DNA from: Streptomyces sp. NBC_01276
GTDB lineage: Bacteria > Actinomycetota > Actinomycetes > Streptomycetales > Streptomycetaceae
Direction of reading: 5' to 3'
Assembly (NCBI RefSeq): GCF_041435355.1
Contig: NZ_CP108445.1
Coordinates: 1 to 64,000, forward strand
DNA length: 64,000 nucleotides
Shown: positions 57,350 through 64,000 of the stretch, piece after piece
How the letters are laid out: every line of letters starts with the position of its first letter
Position numbering within the stretch: position 1 is the stretch's first letter
The notes under the pieces: generated by a model
Seen by the model: the letters and a program-made list of their open reading frames with translations, nothing else
Database searches by the model: none
What the model was told of the DNA's origin: nothing
Made by a program: the position numbers and the translations under genes

Positions 57350-58359
57350 ACCAGGACCGTCCCGCCCGCGCGGCGGTGTTCTCGGCCGGTTCCTGGGGCA
57401 CCGCCGTCGGCAAGATCATGGCCGACACAGGCACCCACGTCGTCATGCACGCCCGGCGAGCCGAGATCGCCGACGCGATCAACACGACACACCACAACCC
57501 CGGGTACTTCCCCGACATCGAGCTCCCGCACACGGTGAGCGCCACCACCGATCCGGCCACCGCGCTGGACGGCGCCGACTTCCTCGTCCTGTCCATCCCC
57601 GCCCAGTCCCTGCGCACCAGCCTGGCAGCCTGGGCCCCGCACATCGGTCCGGACACAGTGATCGTGTCGCTGATGAAGGGCATCGAGACCGGCAGCGGCC
57701 TGCGGGCCAGCCAGGTAATCACCGAAGTGACCGGCATCCCCACCGAGCGGATCGCGGTGCTGTCCGGCCCGAACCTGGCCCGCGAGATCATGGACGGCCA
57801 GCCCGCAGCCGCCACCATCGCCTGCCCCGACGAAGCCGCCGCCCACCGCGTCCAGCGGGCCTGCCACACCCCGTACTTCCGCCCCTACACCTCCGCCGAC
57901 GTCATCGGCTGCGAACTGGGCGGCGCCGTGAAGAACGTCATCGCCCTCGCGGTCGGCATCGCCTCCGGCATGGGGCTGGGCCACAACGCGCAGGCCATGC
58001 TCATCACCCGCGGCCTCGCGGAAACCACCCGCCTGGCCACAGCCATGGGCGCCCACCCCTCCACCCTCGCCGGACTCGCCGGACTCGGCGACCTCGTGGC
58101 CACCTGCTCCTCCCCGCTCTCCCGCAACCGCACCTTCGGCCACCACCTCGGCCAGGGCATGACGATGGCCGAGGCCACCGCCGCCACCCGCCAGACCACC
58201 GAGGGCGTCAAGAGCGCCCAGGCGATCCTCGCCCTGGCCGACACCCACAACATCGAGATGCCGATCACGAACGTCATCTCCGCCCTTCTGCACGAGAAGG
58301 TCACCCTCGACCAGGCCGCGGGCGCGCTGATGCAGCGGCCCCCCAAGCCCGAGCAGTGA
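57346..58359 (+). CDS. GpsA-like NAD(P)-dependent glycerol-3-phosphate dehydrogenase homologue
   Basis: A 337-residue protein of full GpsA length. The dinucleotide loop reads FSAGSWGTAVG, with Ser in place of the first Gly of the usual GAGSWG. SLMKGIE (108-114), GPN (141-143), GGAVKNV (with the catalytic Lys near 196) and GLGDLVATCSSPLSRNR (246-262) are intact, so the enzyme should be active. A chromosomal gpsA is expected elsewhere; this copy lies inside a RiPP operon, between methyltransferase and membrane genes. It may act on a phosphorylated or ketone intermediate. Whether it serves the RiPP is inference. Confidence 0.8.
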   Translation: MNQDRPARAAVFSAGSWGTAVGKIMADTGTHVVMHARRAEIADAINTTHHNPGYFPDIELPHTVSATTDPATALDGADFLVLSIPAQSLRTSLAAWAPHIGPDTVIVSLMKGIETGSGLRASQVITEVTGIPTERIAVLSGPNLAREIMDGQPAAATIACPDEAAAHRVQRACHTPYFRPYTSADVIGCELGGAVKNVIALAVGIASGMGLGHNAQAMLITRGLAETTRLATAMGAHPSTLAGLAGLGDLVATCSSPLSRNRTFGHHLGQGMTMAEATAATRQTTEGVKSAQAILALADTHNIEMPITNVISALLHEKVTLDQAAGALMQRPPKPEQ

Positions 58360-58432
58360 TCCCCGCGGCACCCCGCACCCCGGGGCCCGCCGCTCCTCAC
58401 CCTCACCCTCCCGACCCGGAGGTCCCTCACCC

Positions 58433-58789
58433 ATGCGCGAATCCGTGCTGCCCGCCGTCCAAACCGCCGCCACCCTCGCCCTCGTAGCCTGGATGATCAC
58501 CGGCTTCACCCCCGCGCCCGGCCGCTGGCTGCGCTGGAAGATGTTCTGCCGGGCCACCTTCACAATCGTCGAGCTCACCGGCATCACCAAGAACGGCGCC
58601 ACCGAGACGGTCAACGTCTACGACCACCTCTCACCCGGCTCCTTCATCCTGGGACCGCCCCAGCTCCAGGCGATCCTCGACCACCTCACCGCAAGCGGCC
58701 GCTACGAACGCATCGACGGCACCGGACGCGTCCTGTCCGCCCGCGGCGAGCAGCCCGTGAAGGTGGTGGCCGGCCGTGTGGTTCTTTGA
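58433..58789 (+). CDS. Small membrane-anchored protein of the RiPP operon
   Basis: A 118-residue protein. The N-terminal helix (VLPAVQTAATLALVAWMITG) probably inserts in the membrane. The rest is a soluble domain (FTIVELTGITKNGATETVNV, QLQAILDHLTASGRYERIDG). CGGAGGTC precedes the ATG. Its end overlaps the HTTM gene by 14 bases, so the two proteins are coexpressed and may form a pair. Family not recognised. Confidence 0.65.
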   Translation: MRESVLPAVQTAATLALVAWMITGFTPAPGRWLRWKMFCRATFTIVELTGITKNGATETVNVYDHLSPGSFILGPPQLQAILDHLTASGRYERIDGTGRVLSARGEQPVKVVAGRVVL

Positions 58790-59630
58790 CGCGCTCCTCT
58801 CCGGCTTCACCCGCCCCACCGACCCGGGCAGGCTCCAGCTGTTCCGGATCACCTTCGCCACCGTGCTCACCGCCCGGTTCACGCTCGCCCTCGGCCAAGG
58901 CGGCTGGGACCGCCTCACCCCGGGATCACTCAGCCTCCACCTCACCGAACAGCGCTTCGGACCCCGACGGGCCCAGCTCCTCGCGAGCGTGTACCGCCCC
59001 ACCCTGATCCTCCGCACGATCGCCGCCCTCACCCTGGCCGCCGGATTCGCCCCCCGCCTCGCACTGCTGGCCGCCCTGGCCGGCGCCGCCATGGAACTGG
59101 TCTACCTCCGCAGCCCCAACGCCGTCCGCTACACCCTGCTGACCGGCGCATGCCTCGCCGTCGGCGGCAACCTCGGCCACGGCCTGACCATCGAGCACAC
59201 CCCGAGCACCGCGAACACGTGGGCCCTGTGCCTACTCGTGCTGATCACCACGGACATCTACTGGAACTCCGCCTGGCAGAAACTCCGCAGCCCCCAGTTC
59301 CGCACCGGCCTCTACCTCGCCCAATGGATTCACACCTACACCAAGGTCCGCGAACGCCTCCCGCACGCCCGAGGGCAGTACGCGGTCCCGGCATTCGTCC
59401 GCCGACACCTGGGCAACCTCACCGACCGAGACATCCGCATCTGGCGCCTGGCAGCCGCGACCGTCATCGCGGCCGAACTTGTGCTGCCGGTCGCGCTGTC
59501 CATCCCGCAGACGATGCCGTATGCCGTCGCCGCCGGCATCGCGATGCATGCGGCGTTCACCTGTCTCAAGCCCCGCCAGCTCATCACCTTCTCCGGCCTG
59601 ACCCTCGGCACGTACGTCGCCTTCGGCTGA
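58776..59630 (+). CDS. HTTM-domain membrane protein
   Basis: A 284-residue protein with the layout of the HTTM family (horizontally transferred transmembrane domain, related to the membrane part of vitamin-K-dependent gamma-glutamyl carboxylase): LQLFRITFATVLTARFTLA near the start, about six hydrophobic helices (LALLAALAGAAMELVYL, ALCLLVLITTDIYWNSAWQK, VIAAELVLPVALSIPQ) and a C-terminal LITFSGLTLGTYVAF. It is half the size of animal carboxylases and lacks their luminal domain. GTG start, coupled to the preceding gene. Last gene of the RiPP operon. Confidence 0.75.
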   Translation: MWFFDALLSGFTRPTDPGRLQLFRITFATVLTARFTLALGQGGWDRLTPGSLSLHLTEQRFGPRRAQLLASVYRPTLILRTIAALTLAAGFAPRLALLAALAGAAMELVYLRSPNAVRYTLLTGACLAVGGNLGHGLTIEHTPSTANTWALCLLVLITTDIYWNSAWQKLRSPQFRTGLYLAQWIHTYTKVRERLPHARGQYAVPAFVRRHLGNLTDRDIRIWRLAAATVIAAELVLPVALSIPQTMPYAVAAGIAMHAAFTCLKPRQLITFSGLTLGTYVAFG

Positions 59631-60723
59631 CTTCAACTGCGCGATCTGGGACGTACGCGAGGCCCGCTTCGCGGACGGGCTCGCCGCGTGCCGCCGCTAC
59701 CGCGACCACCACGGCGACCTCGCCGTCCCCGTCAATCACGTCGATGCCGAGGGATACAACCTCGGTGACTTCATCGCCTACCAGCGGGGCTTGGCCGCGG
59801 GCAGCGTTCGCGACCCCTCCGGCCGACCCCGCACCCTGGATCCCGAGCGCCGTACCGCCCTGGACGAACTGGGCATGGTCTGGGCCGCCGCCACCCCGAA
59901 GCGTCCTCCCACGCAGGAGGAAATCGCCGCCCTGCGAGCCTTCCCCCACCAGCGCGGCAAACCGTTCGCCGAAGCCCTCCTCGCCCTAGTCGAAGCGGGC
60001 GTCGAACAGAAGGCACTCGCCGAAGCCTTGGCCCTCAACACCAGCACCCTGAGCCAGCGGCTCAAGCGCGCCCGAACCAACGTCTACGCCGTCGACCCCT
60101 TCGCCCAGCACCTTGATGCCGCCCGCGCCTTCCACGAACGCCACGGACACCTGAGGCCACTGGAGACCTCCGACGACCCCGAAGTCCGCAGCCTCGCCGG
60201 TTGGCTGACCGGACAACGCGGCGCCCGCCGCAACGGGCAGCTAAGCGACAAGCAGATCGCAGCCCTGGACGAACTCGGGATGGACTGGGAGCCCCTGGGA
60301 TCCCGCTGGCAGCAAGCCCTCCAGGCTGCCCGCAGCTACCAGCAGGAGCACGGACACCTCCGCCCCCCGACCGGCACGACCGTCAGCGGAGTCGACCTGC
60401 CTGTATGGCTCCGCCGCCAGCGCACCGCCCACCAACGCGGCACCCTCCCGCCAGACCGTGTCGCCGCGCTCAATGAACTCGGCATTGACTGGACTCCCGG
60501 CCGCGGCGTCGCCGACGTACGGATCGATCAGGCCTGGCAGGCCCGCCTCGACGACGCCCGCCAGTACCAGGCCGCACACGGCCACCTTCGCCCGCCCGCC
60601 GGCACGAACGTCAACGGCAAACGCCTCGACGCCTGGCTCAACGTCCAACGCGCCCGCAACCGCGAAGGCCGCCTTACCCCCCAGCAGATCGCCGCCCTTG
60701 ACGAGCTGGGTATCCACTGGTGA
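59631..60723 (+). pseudogene. Helicase-associated-repeat protein fragment lacking its N-terminus
   Basis: The frame encodes four repeats of the helicase-associated (HA) type: FADGLAACRRYRDHHGDLAV, then HLDAARAFHERHGHLRP, ALQAARSYQQEHGHLRPPTG and RLDDARQYQAAHGHLRPPAG, each ending with LDELGMDW-like motifs. The first repeat begins immediately after the HTTM stop and there is no ATG, GTG or TTG before it in frame, the first candidate being a TTG at 59791. HA repeats are normally the tail of large DEAD/DEAH helicases on Streptomyces linear plasmids and near chromosome ends. This is probably a 3' remnant joined here by a deletion. Confidence 0.65.
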
Positions 60724-60761
60724 GGAACGGCGCGGGGTGCGCGGTAGGAGTCGGCCACGGC

Positions 60762-61106
60762 TCATTCCAGCACTCCGAGGGCGGTGTCGGGCCGGCAGTG
60801 CGGGCACGCGGAGACACCCTCGGCCAGCGCCCGCCGCGCCTGGTCGGCGGTGGCGGGCTTGCAGCGGGTGCGGGTGTCCCAACACTGGCCGGTGTGGACG
60901 CGGGCGGGCAGCCGGCCGGTGCCGATGCCGTGCTCGATGAGCCAATCGGGCGGGGGAGGGGCGGACCGGCGTTCGCCCTGGGCGGCGACGAGCTGCTCTT
61001 CGGTGGCTATCCAGTCGCGGGTGCGCTTAAGGTCTTGCAACTGCACGCGTTCCAGGAAGCGCAGGAGGTCCAGGCGCGGGGTGCTGGCCGGTGGTGGTGC
61101 GGACAT
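60762..61106 (-). CDS. DUF6233-like protein
   Basis: A 114-residue protein resembling DUF6233, a small family common in Streptomyces: LDLLRFLERVQLQDLKRTRD, PPPDWLIEHGIGTGRLPARV, HTGQCWDTRTRCKPA and a C-terminal LAEGVSACPHCRPDTALG, with CxxC Cys. Function unknown. GGGAAG before the ATG at 61106. A longer in-frame start is not supported. Confidence 0.75.
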   Translation of the reverse strand: MSAPPPASTPRLDLLRFLERVQLQDLKRTRDWIATEEQLVAAQGERRSAPPPPDWLIEHGIGTGRLPARVHTGQCWDTRTRCKPATADQARRALAEGVSACPHCRPDTALGVLE

Positions 61107-61110
61107 GGTG

Positions 61111-61278
61111 CTACTTCCCGTATTGCGCCGCCCGTGCTTCCCTGCACGCCGCGCACAGGGGCGACGCGCTGACCCCGTATCTGCATGTCTGGGCGTGGCA
61201 GCGCGCACACGGTCCGGTCTGGCTGGGTGCCCAGGTGACGGGCTGGGGTCTGGCAGGTGCGGGGGCGGGGGTGGTCAC
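61111..61278 (-). CDS. Small CxxC protein (55 aa)
   Basis: A 55-residue protein starting at a GTG with AAGGAG before it. Three Cys pairs (CARCHAQTC, CAAC) suggest zinc binding. It ends four bases before the DUF6233 gene, and the pair is probably cotranscribed. Small proteins of this kind often accompany DUF6233 genes in Streptomyces. Function unknown. Confidence 0.6.
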   Translation of the reverse strand: MTTPAPAPARPQPVTWAPSQTGPCARCHAQTCRYGVSASPLCAACREARAAQYGK

Positions 61279-61374
61279 AGAAGGCTCCTTCTGGGGGTCC
61301 GGAGGCTGTCACTCCCATTAGATCTCATGTTCGATTTTCTGGCCTAGTGGACCGGCCCTGCCACGCCGTTGTGA

Positions 61375-61422
61375 TGTGACTGAGCGTCGTAGTTGGCCAG
61401 TGAGCGTGATAGTTGGCCATTC
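61375..61422 (+). repeat. Left inverted-repeat end of a putative transposon
   Basis: TGTGACTGAGCGT, two variable bases, then TAGTTGGCCAGT and GAGCG, matching in inverse the sequence at 63213-63245. A second AGTTGGCCA follows at 61411, 20 bases after the first. Multiple sub-repeats inside the ends are typical of Tn7/Mu-type elements. Confidence 0.6.
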
Positions 61423-61572
61423 TGAGCACTGGCGTTCGTGCAGGTCAGGGGCGCCGCACAGCTATGCCCGCACCATGGAGGAGGCAGCTTCGACCCTGCC
61501 CCCAGTGCGCCGAAACAGGCATCTCCGCAGGTCAGACAGCGTGGCCAACCGCGATGCGGTAGGGAACTGCTT

Positions 61573-61911
61573 TCACAGGCAGCCGCATCCTGTGCCATAG
61601 AACAACAGGAACACGCCTGTCGCAGCGGTCAGGGTGAAGCCGGCCGCGGTCACGGCAGCGAGGCCCCGACGGCTGCGACCCTTGGTGGGGTCGCGGAAGG
61701 TCCTCCAGGCGCCGTGGGCGAGGAAGAGGCTGAGCAGTCCGGCGCCAGTCACAGTCAAGCGCGGGCTGAAGGACCAGCTCAGGTAGGCGATCAGAGCCAG
61801 GCAAGCGAGCAGGGCGCAGGCGAGCAGGGTGAGGATCACCTCGGCGACGGCTTCCCCAACCATCTCCATCAGGAACTCGCTGACACCCTTCGCTGCCCGT
61901 CGGACTCCCAC
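61573..61911 (-). CDS. Small membrane protein in the putative transposon
   Basis: A 112-residue protein. Three to four membrane helices (VILTLLACALLACLALIAYL, LTVTGAGLLSLFLAHGAW, GLAAVTAAGFTLTAATGVFL), short charged loops and a C-terminal CGCL. GTG start. Function unknown; possible cargo of the element. Confidence 0.55.
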   Translation of the reverse strand: MGVRRAAKGVSEFLMEMVGEAVAEVILTLLACALLACLALIAYLSWSFSPRLTVTGAGLLSLFLAHGAWRTFRDPTKGRSRRGLAAVTAAGFTLTAATGVFLLFYGTGCGCL

Positions 61912-62149
61912 GCCGTTCCCCCATCCTCACGCGCCACGTGGGCCGCCCGGGGCCCCGATATGGAGACCCATGCAGGGCCGGAACGGTTGCGGGGGCAGCG
62001 TGGGCCAGGCCGTAACGACGCGGTAGGTGGCGTGCATCACAGGTAGCGGATCAGCCCGGCACCCTCACCCTGCCGCGCAACGGGTCGAGTGATCATGCAG
62101 GGCGCGCATGGACCTGTTCGCACAGGTCAAGAGCACTTAGCCTGCCAGG

Positions 62150-62545
62150 ATGCGCTATCTGGTCGAGTCTTTCGCTCTCGGAGCCCTCAGTCGGGGGCGA
62201 TCGGTCGAGCAGTTCCTTGGAGGAGCGGGGACAGCGGAGAGGCCGGAAGTCCGCTGGGTCGAGATCCGCCCGGTAGCTGAGGGCTTCGTCGTGATTCTCC
62301 ATGAGGTCGAGGACATCGGCCGCGAGGACTTCTGCGACCTGCATGGGCTCCCCGAGGTCGAGCGTGAGGACGGCGAGCAGAACTTTGGTCACGAGATCGC
62401 TGTCGTAGACGAAGGTGCTGGGGCCCTGTACCTGGCCGAGCAAGAACTCGGCGCACACCCCGCCCGCTGGTGCAATCAAGGTGTAGCCGGTGGCGACTAC
62501 CTGGACTACGTGCGAGCCGGACGCCCGGACGCTACCCCTCGCTGA
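62150..62545 (+). CDS. Hypothetical acidic protein in the putative transposon
   Basis: A 131-residue acidic protein beginning MRYLVESFALGALSRGRSVE. VRWVEIRPVAEGFVVILHEV is followed by DIGREDFCDLHGLPEV and a tail with LYLAEQELGAHPARWCNQGV. Its composition recalls small immunity proteins or cargo of mobile DNA, but no family is recognised. Divergent from the TnsA-like remnant. Confidence 0.55.
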   Translation: MRYLVESFALGALSRGRSVEQFLGGAGTAERPEVRWVEIRPVAEGFVVILHEVEDIGREDFCDLHGLPEVEREDGEQNFGHEIAVVDEGAGALYLAEQELGAHPARWCNQGVAGGDYLDYVRAGRPDATPR

Positions 62546-62573
62546 GTGACAACGGCGCGCTCGTCGGCCGTTG

Positions 62574-63120
62574 TCAGTAATGGATCTCTTTGGCCTCGTA
62601 CCCTTCGAGCCCTGCCGTGACGAGGGCGGGGACGAGGGCGTGCAGGTACCAGGCGAGGTCGGTGAACTCCGGCGCCACCGGGATGCGCCGACGGTCCATG
62701 GCGGGCACGAAAGAGACATCTGTACGACCGGGCATGCGACAGCACCTCGACCACCCCGCCGGCGAAGTCCAAGACCAACAGCAGGCGGCGCTCCGCCAGG
62801 CTCTCAAAGCCGTGCTGCCGACCGGTCGAGACCAGGAACTCCAGCCCCGGCCTGTGCCTCTGGCCCGCTCGCCACGAAAACCGGCGTACCGGCACGGACA
62901 ACGACGTTGGCGCGGACGCGAGGTCGCGTACGGGCACCATGACCTTGGCTCTGCCCGCCTTCCAGACCGTTGTCCACGTACGCTGCCAATCCAGGTCGCC
63001 GGTGAGCCGACCGACAGCCTGCTGCGGCACGGTGTACGGCAGGAAGAGTTCATCGAGGGCGCAGGTGTGCGACCACACCGGCCCGTCTTCGCACACAGCA
63101 CGCTGTTTCGAGGACTCCAC
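62574..63120 (-). pseudogene. TnsA-like transposase endonuclease, frameshifted
   Basis: From the GTG or ATG near 63120 the frame reads MESSKQRAVCEDGP, then WRAGQRHRPGLEFLVSTG, then FESLAERRLLLVLDFAGGVV and EVLSH. FES/LAERRLLL-DFA is the core of the TnsA-like endonuclease found with Streptomyces heteromeric transposons. After EVLSH the similarity passes to another frame: MPGRTDVSFVPAMDRRRIPV, then APEFTDLAWYLHALVPALV, which ends at 62574. The usual C-terminal half with the HxPD motif is missing. It is a decayed gene or a fusion of two remnants. Confidence 0.45.
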
Positions 63121-63212
63121 GAGGCCACCTCATCGCAGTCCCACTGCACCGTCGGCGAGATCGCCGGAAATCGCCCCTTTAGCCCTGGTCCGCGCTACCC
63201 TGCCCGCCTCCG

Positions 63213-63245
63213 CGCTCAACTGGCCAACTAGAACGCTCAGTCACA
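63213..63245 (-). repeat. Right inverted-repeat end of a putative transposon
   Basis: Reads on the minus strand as TGTGACTGAGCGT, TC, TAGTTGGCCAGT, T, GAGCG: 13 and 12 exact matches to the left end at 61375, with two mismatches and one base insertion. The element would be about 1.87 kb long. No matching target-site duplication is seen. Confidence 0.6.
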
Positions 63246-63336
63246 CCCGGTCACCCGTGTCCCGTGCCGCTGGATCTTGACCGTTTGCCATCGGACTTTA
63301 ACGGACGCGAGTTTGTGTCATCGGAGTTTGATCACC

Positions 63337-63385
63337 GCAGGTCAGCGACTCAGTGCACCGAAGGTGCGCTGAGTCGCTGACCTGC
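63337..63385. terminator. 23-bp hairpin stem, bidirectional
   Basis: Positions 63337-63359 pair with 63363-63385 over 23 bp with only one G-T wobble, across a GAA loop. It is outside the putative transposon and downstream of the DUF4232-like gene, so it is probably a terminator for that gene, though an IS end is not excluded. The remainder of 63246-63466 has no gene. Confidence 0.6.
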
Positions 63386-63466
63386 ACTTATGTGCAGTTT
63401 CTCGTAGACGTGTAGGTCAGAGCCTTGCGATCGTCATGCAGGCTGCTCGATTTGTGAGGACGGGGG

Positions 63467-64000
63467 TCAGGAAGGCTCGACCGCCGAGACCGGGGTGGCT
63501 GTCACCTTGTTGTCACACTGGGCCCACCACCCGTCCTTCAGGGCGACCTTGTGCTCCCCGGAGTGCGGCAGCCCGATGACCATCGTCGGATACGCCGCCG
63601 GGGTATTGCCCGAGACGCAGTAGCCGTCGCCTTCCCCCTGGACCTGGACGAAGGTCAGCTTCACCCATGCCTTGCCCTGCGGCCGGACCGTCACAGTGGC
63701 CGCCGTGCCGGTGGGGGTGACCTTGAGCGGGGTGTTGCCGGCGCCCGCGACCGTCGGATAGCCCTTCAGGACGCACGTCTTCTGGGAGACGTTGGTGAAC
63801 TGCACGACCGCCGCCCCGGTCCCGGTCCCGACGGGCCGGTGGGCGGCCTGCCAGGCGCTGACCTGGAGGGCGGAGGCCGGGCAGGCGGGCGGCGGGGAGG
63901 TGGTGGTGCTGGCCGCCATGGCGGTGCCGGGCAGGATGCCGGTCACCGCCGCCGCGACGGCCATGACCGCCGTCGTCGCCAGAGCCGTCCTGTGAATGCC
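63467..64000 (-). CDS. DUF4232-like exported protein, partial
   Basis: Runs off the right edge. The frame stays open past an internal ATG at 63964 up to the boundary (HRTALATTAV before MAVAAAVTG), so the real start may lie outside. A signal peptide ends near AMAAS. The body contains CPASALQVSAWQAAHRPVGT, VVQFTNVSQKTCVLKGYPTV, and YCVSGNTPAAYPTMVIGLP, which fit the DUF4232 pattern of secreted Streptomyces proteins. At least 165 residues. The function of the family is not known. Confidence 0.7.
   Translation of the reverse strand, partial: GIHRTALATTAVMAVAAAVTGILPGTAMAASTTTSPPPACPASALQVSAWQAAHRPVGTGTGAAVVQFTNVSQKTCVLKGYPTVAGAGNTPLKVTPTGTAATVTVRPQGKAWVKLTFVQVQGEGDGYCVSGNTPAAYPTMVIGLPHSGEHKVALKDGWWAQCDNKVTATPVSAVEPS

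Noticed and set aside
62506..62573. Extension of the TnsA-like frame to 62506
   Set aside because: After the loss of similarity the translation is Arg/Pro-rich and overlaps the end of the gene at 62150 on the other strand.

Overview
The window is high-GC, densely packed actinobacterial DNA with GTG starts, ATGA/GTGA overlaps and many Streptomyces-type families. It looks like part of a large linear, conjugative Streptomyces plasmid, or the plasmid-like arm of a linear chromosome. The evidence is a Tpg-type telomere terminal protein, a ParA/ParB pair, a candidate initiator gene with iteron-like palindromes inside it, a KorSA-like GntR regulator, Spd-like small membrane genes, a type IV secretion/conjugation locus and a Tad-pilus-like locus. 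No rRNA, tRNA or CRISPR array was seen.

Layout. 0-7 kb: leftward plasmid housekeeping genes (PP2C-like phosphatase, DUF932, small unknowns, an HTH protein), two fields of hairpin DNA (1-275 and about 3.97-4.35 kb), and a gene-poor C-rich stretch with a 64-bp direct repeat. 7-10.9 kb: a broken XRE gene, the putative initiator gene with three near-identical palindromes, an XRE regulator and a GntR repressor with two CCTAGG operators. 11-16.6 kb: rightward operon of small, membrane and coiled-coil (DUF2637) proteins. 16.7-21.5 kb: a secreted protein between two copies of a hairpin repeat, then tpg, an unknown pair, and parA-parB. 21.5-24.3 kb: an IS remnant and four look-alike promoter/hairpin/mini-ORF cassettes, then a DUF3846-like gene.

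24.3-36 kb, all leftward: LysM/BTAD protein, three TadE/G-like proteins, a Flp-like peptide, TadC, TadB, TadA, a TadZ-like ATPase, a CpaB-like protein, an exported protein and a lipoprotein. 36.3-49 kb, all leftward: replication-relaxation protein, VirD4-like coupling ATPase, NlpC/P60 wall hydrolase, VirB6-like membrane protein, VirB4-like ATPase, VirB3/PrgI-like, VirB2-like and TcpC/VirB8-like proteins. These make a plausible complete Gram-positive conjugation channel beside a pilus-like system.

49.3-61.3 kb is accessory. Its centre (53.9-59.6 kb) is a compact ribosomally synthesised peptide (RiPP) operon: a 37-residue candidate precursor with its own Shine-Dalgarno, then TfuA, YcaO, a SAM methyltransferase, a GpsA-like dehydrogenase, a small membrane protein and an HTTM protein. 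The TfuA-YcaO pair predicts backbone thioamidation, and the combination of partners is the most likely undescribed system here. It is flanked on the left by an XRE/TPR regulator with a coupled GNAT gene and on the right by a start-less fragment of a helicase-associated-repeat protein. 61.4-63.2 kb is bounded by inverted repeats of about 30 bp and holds a frameshifted TnsA-like gene, suggesting a decayed Tn7-like element. The window ends in a DUF4232-like exported protein that runs off the edge.
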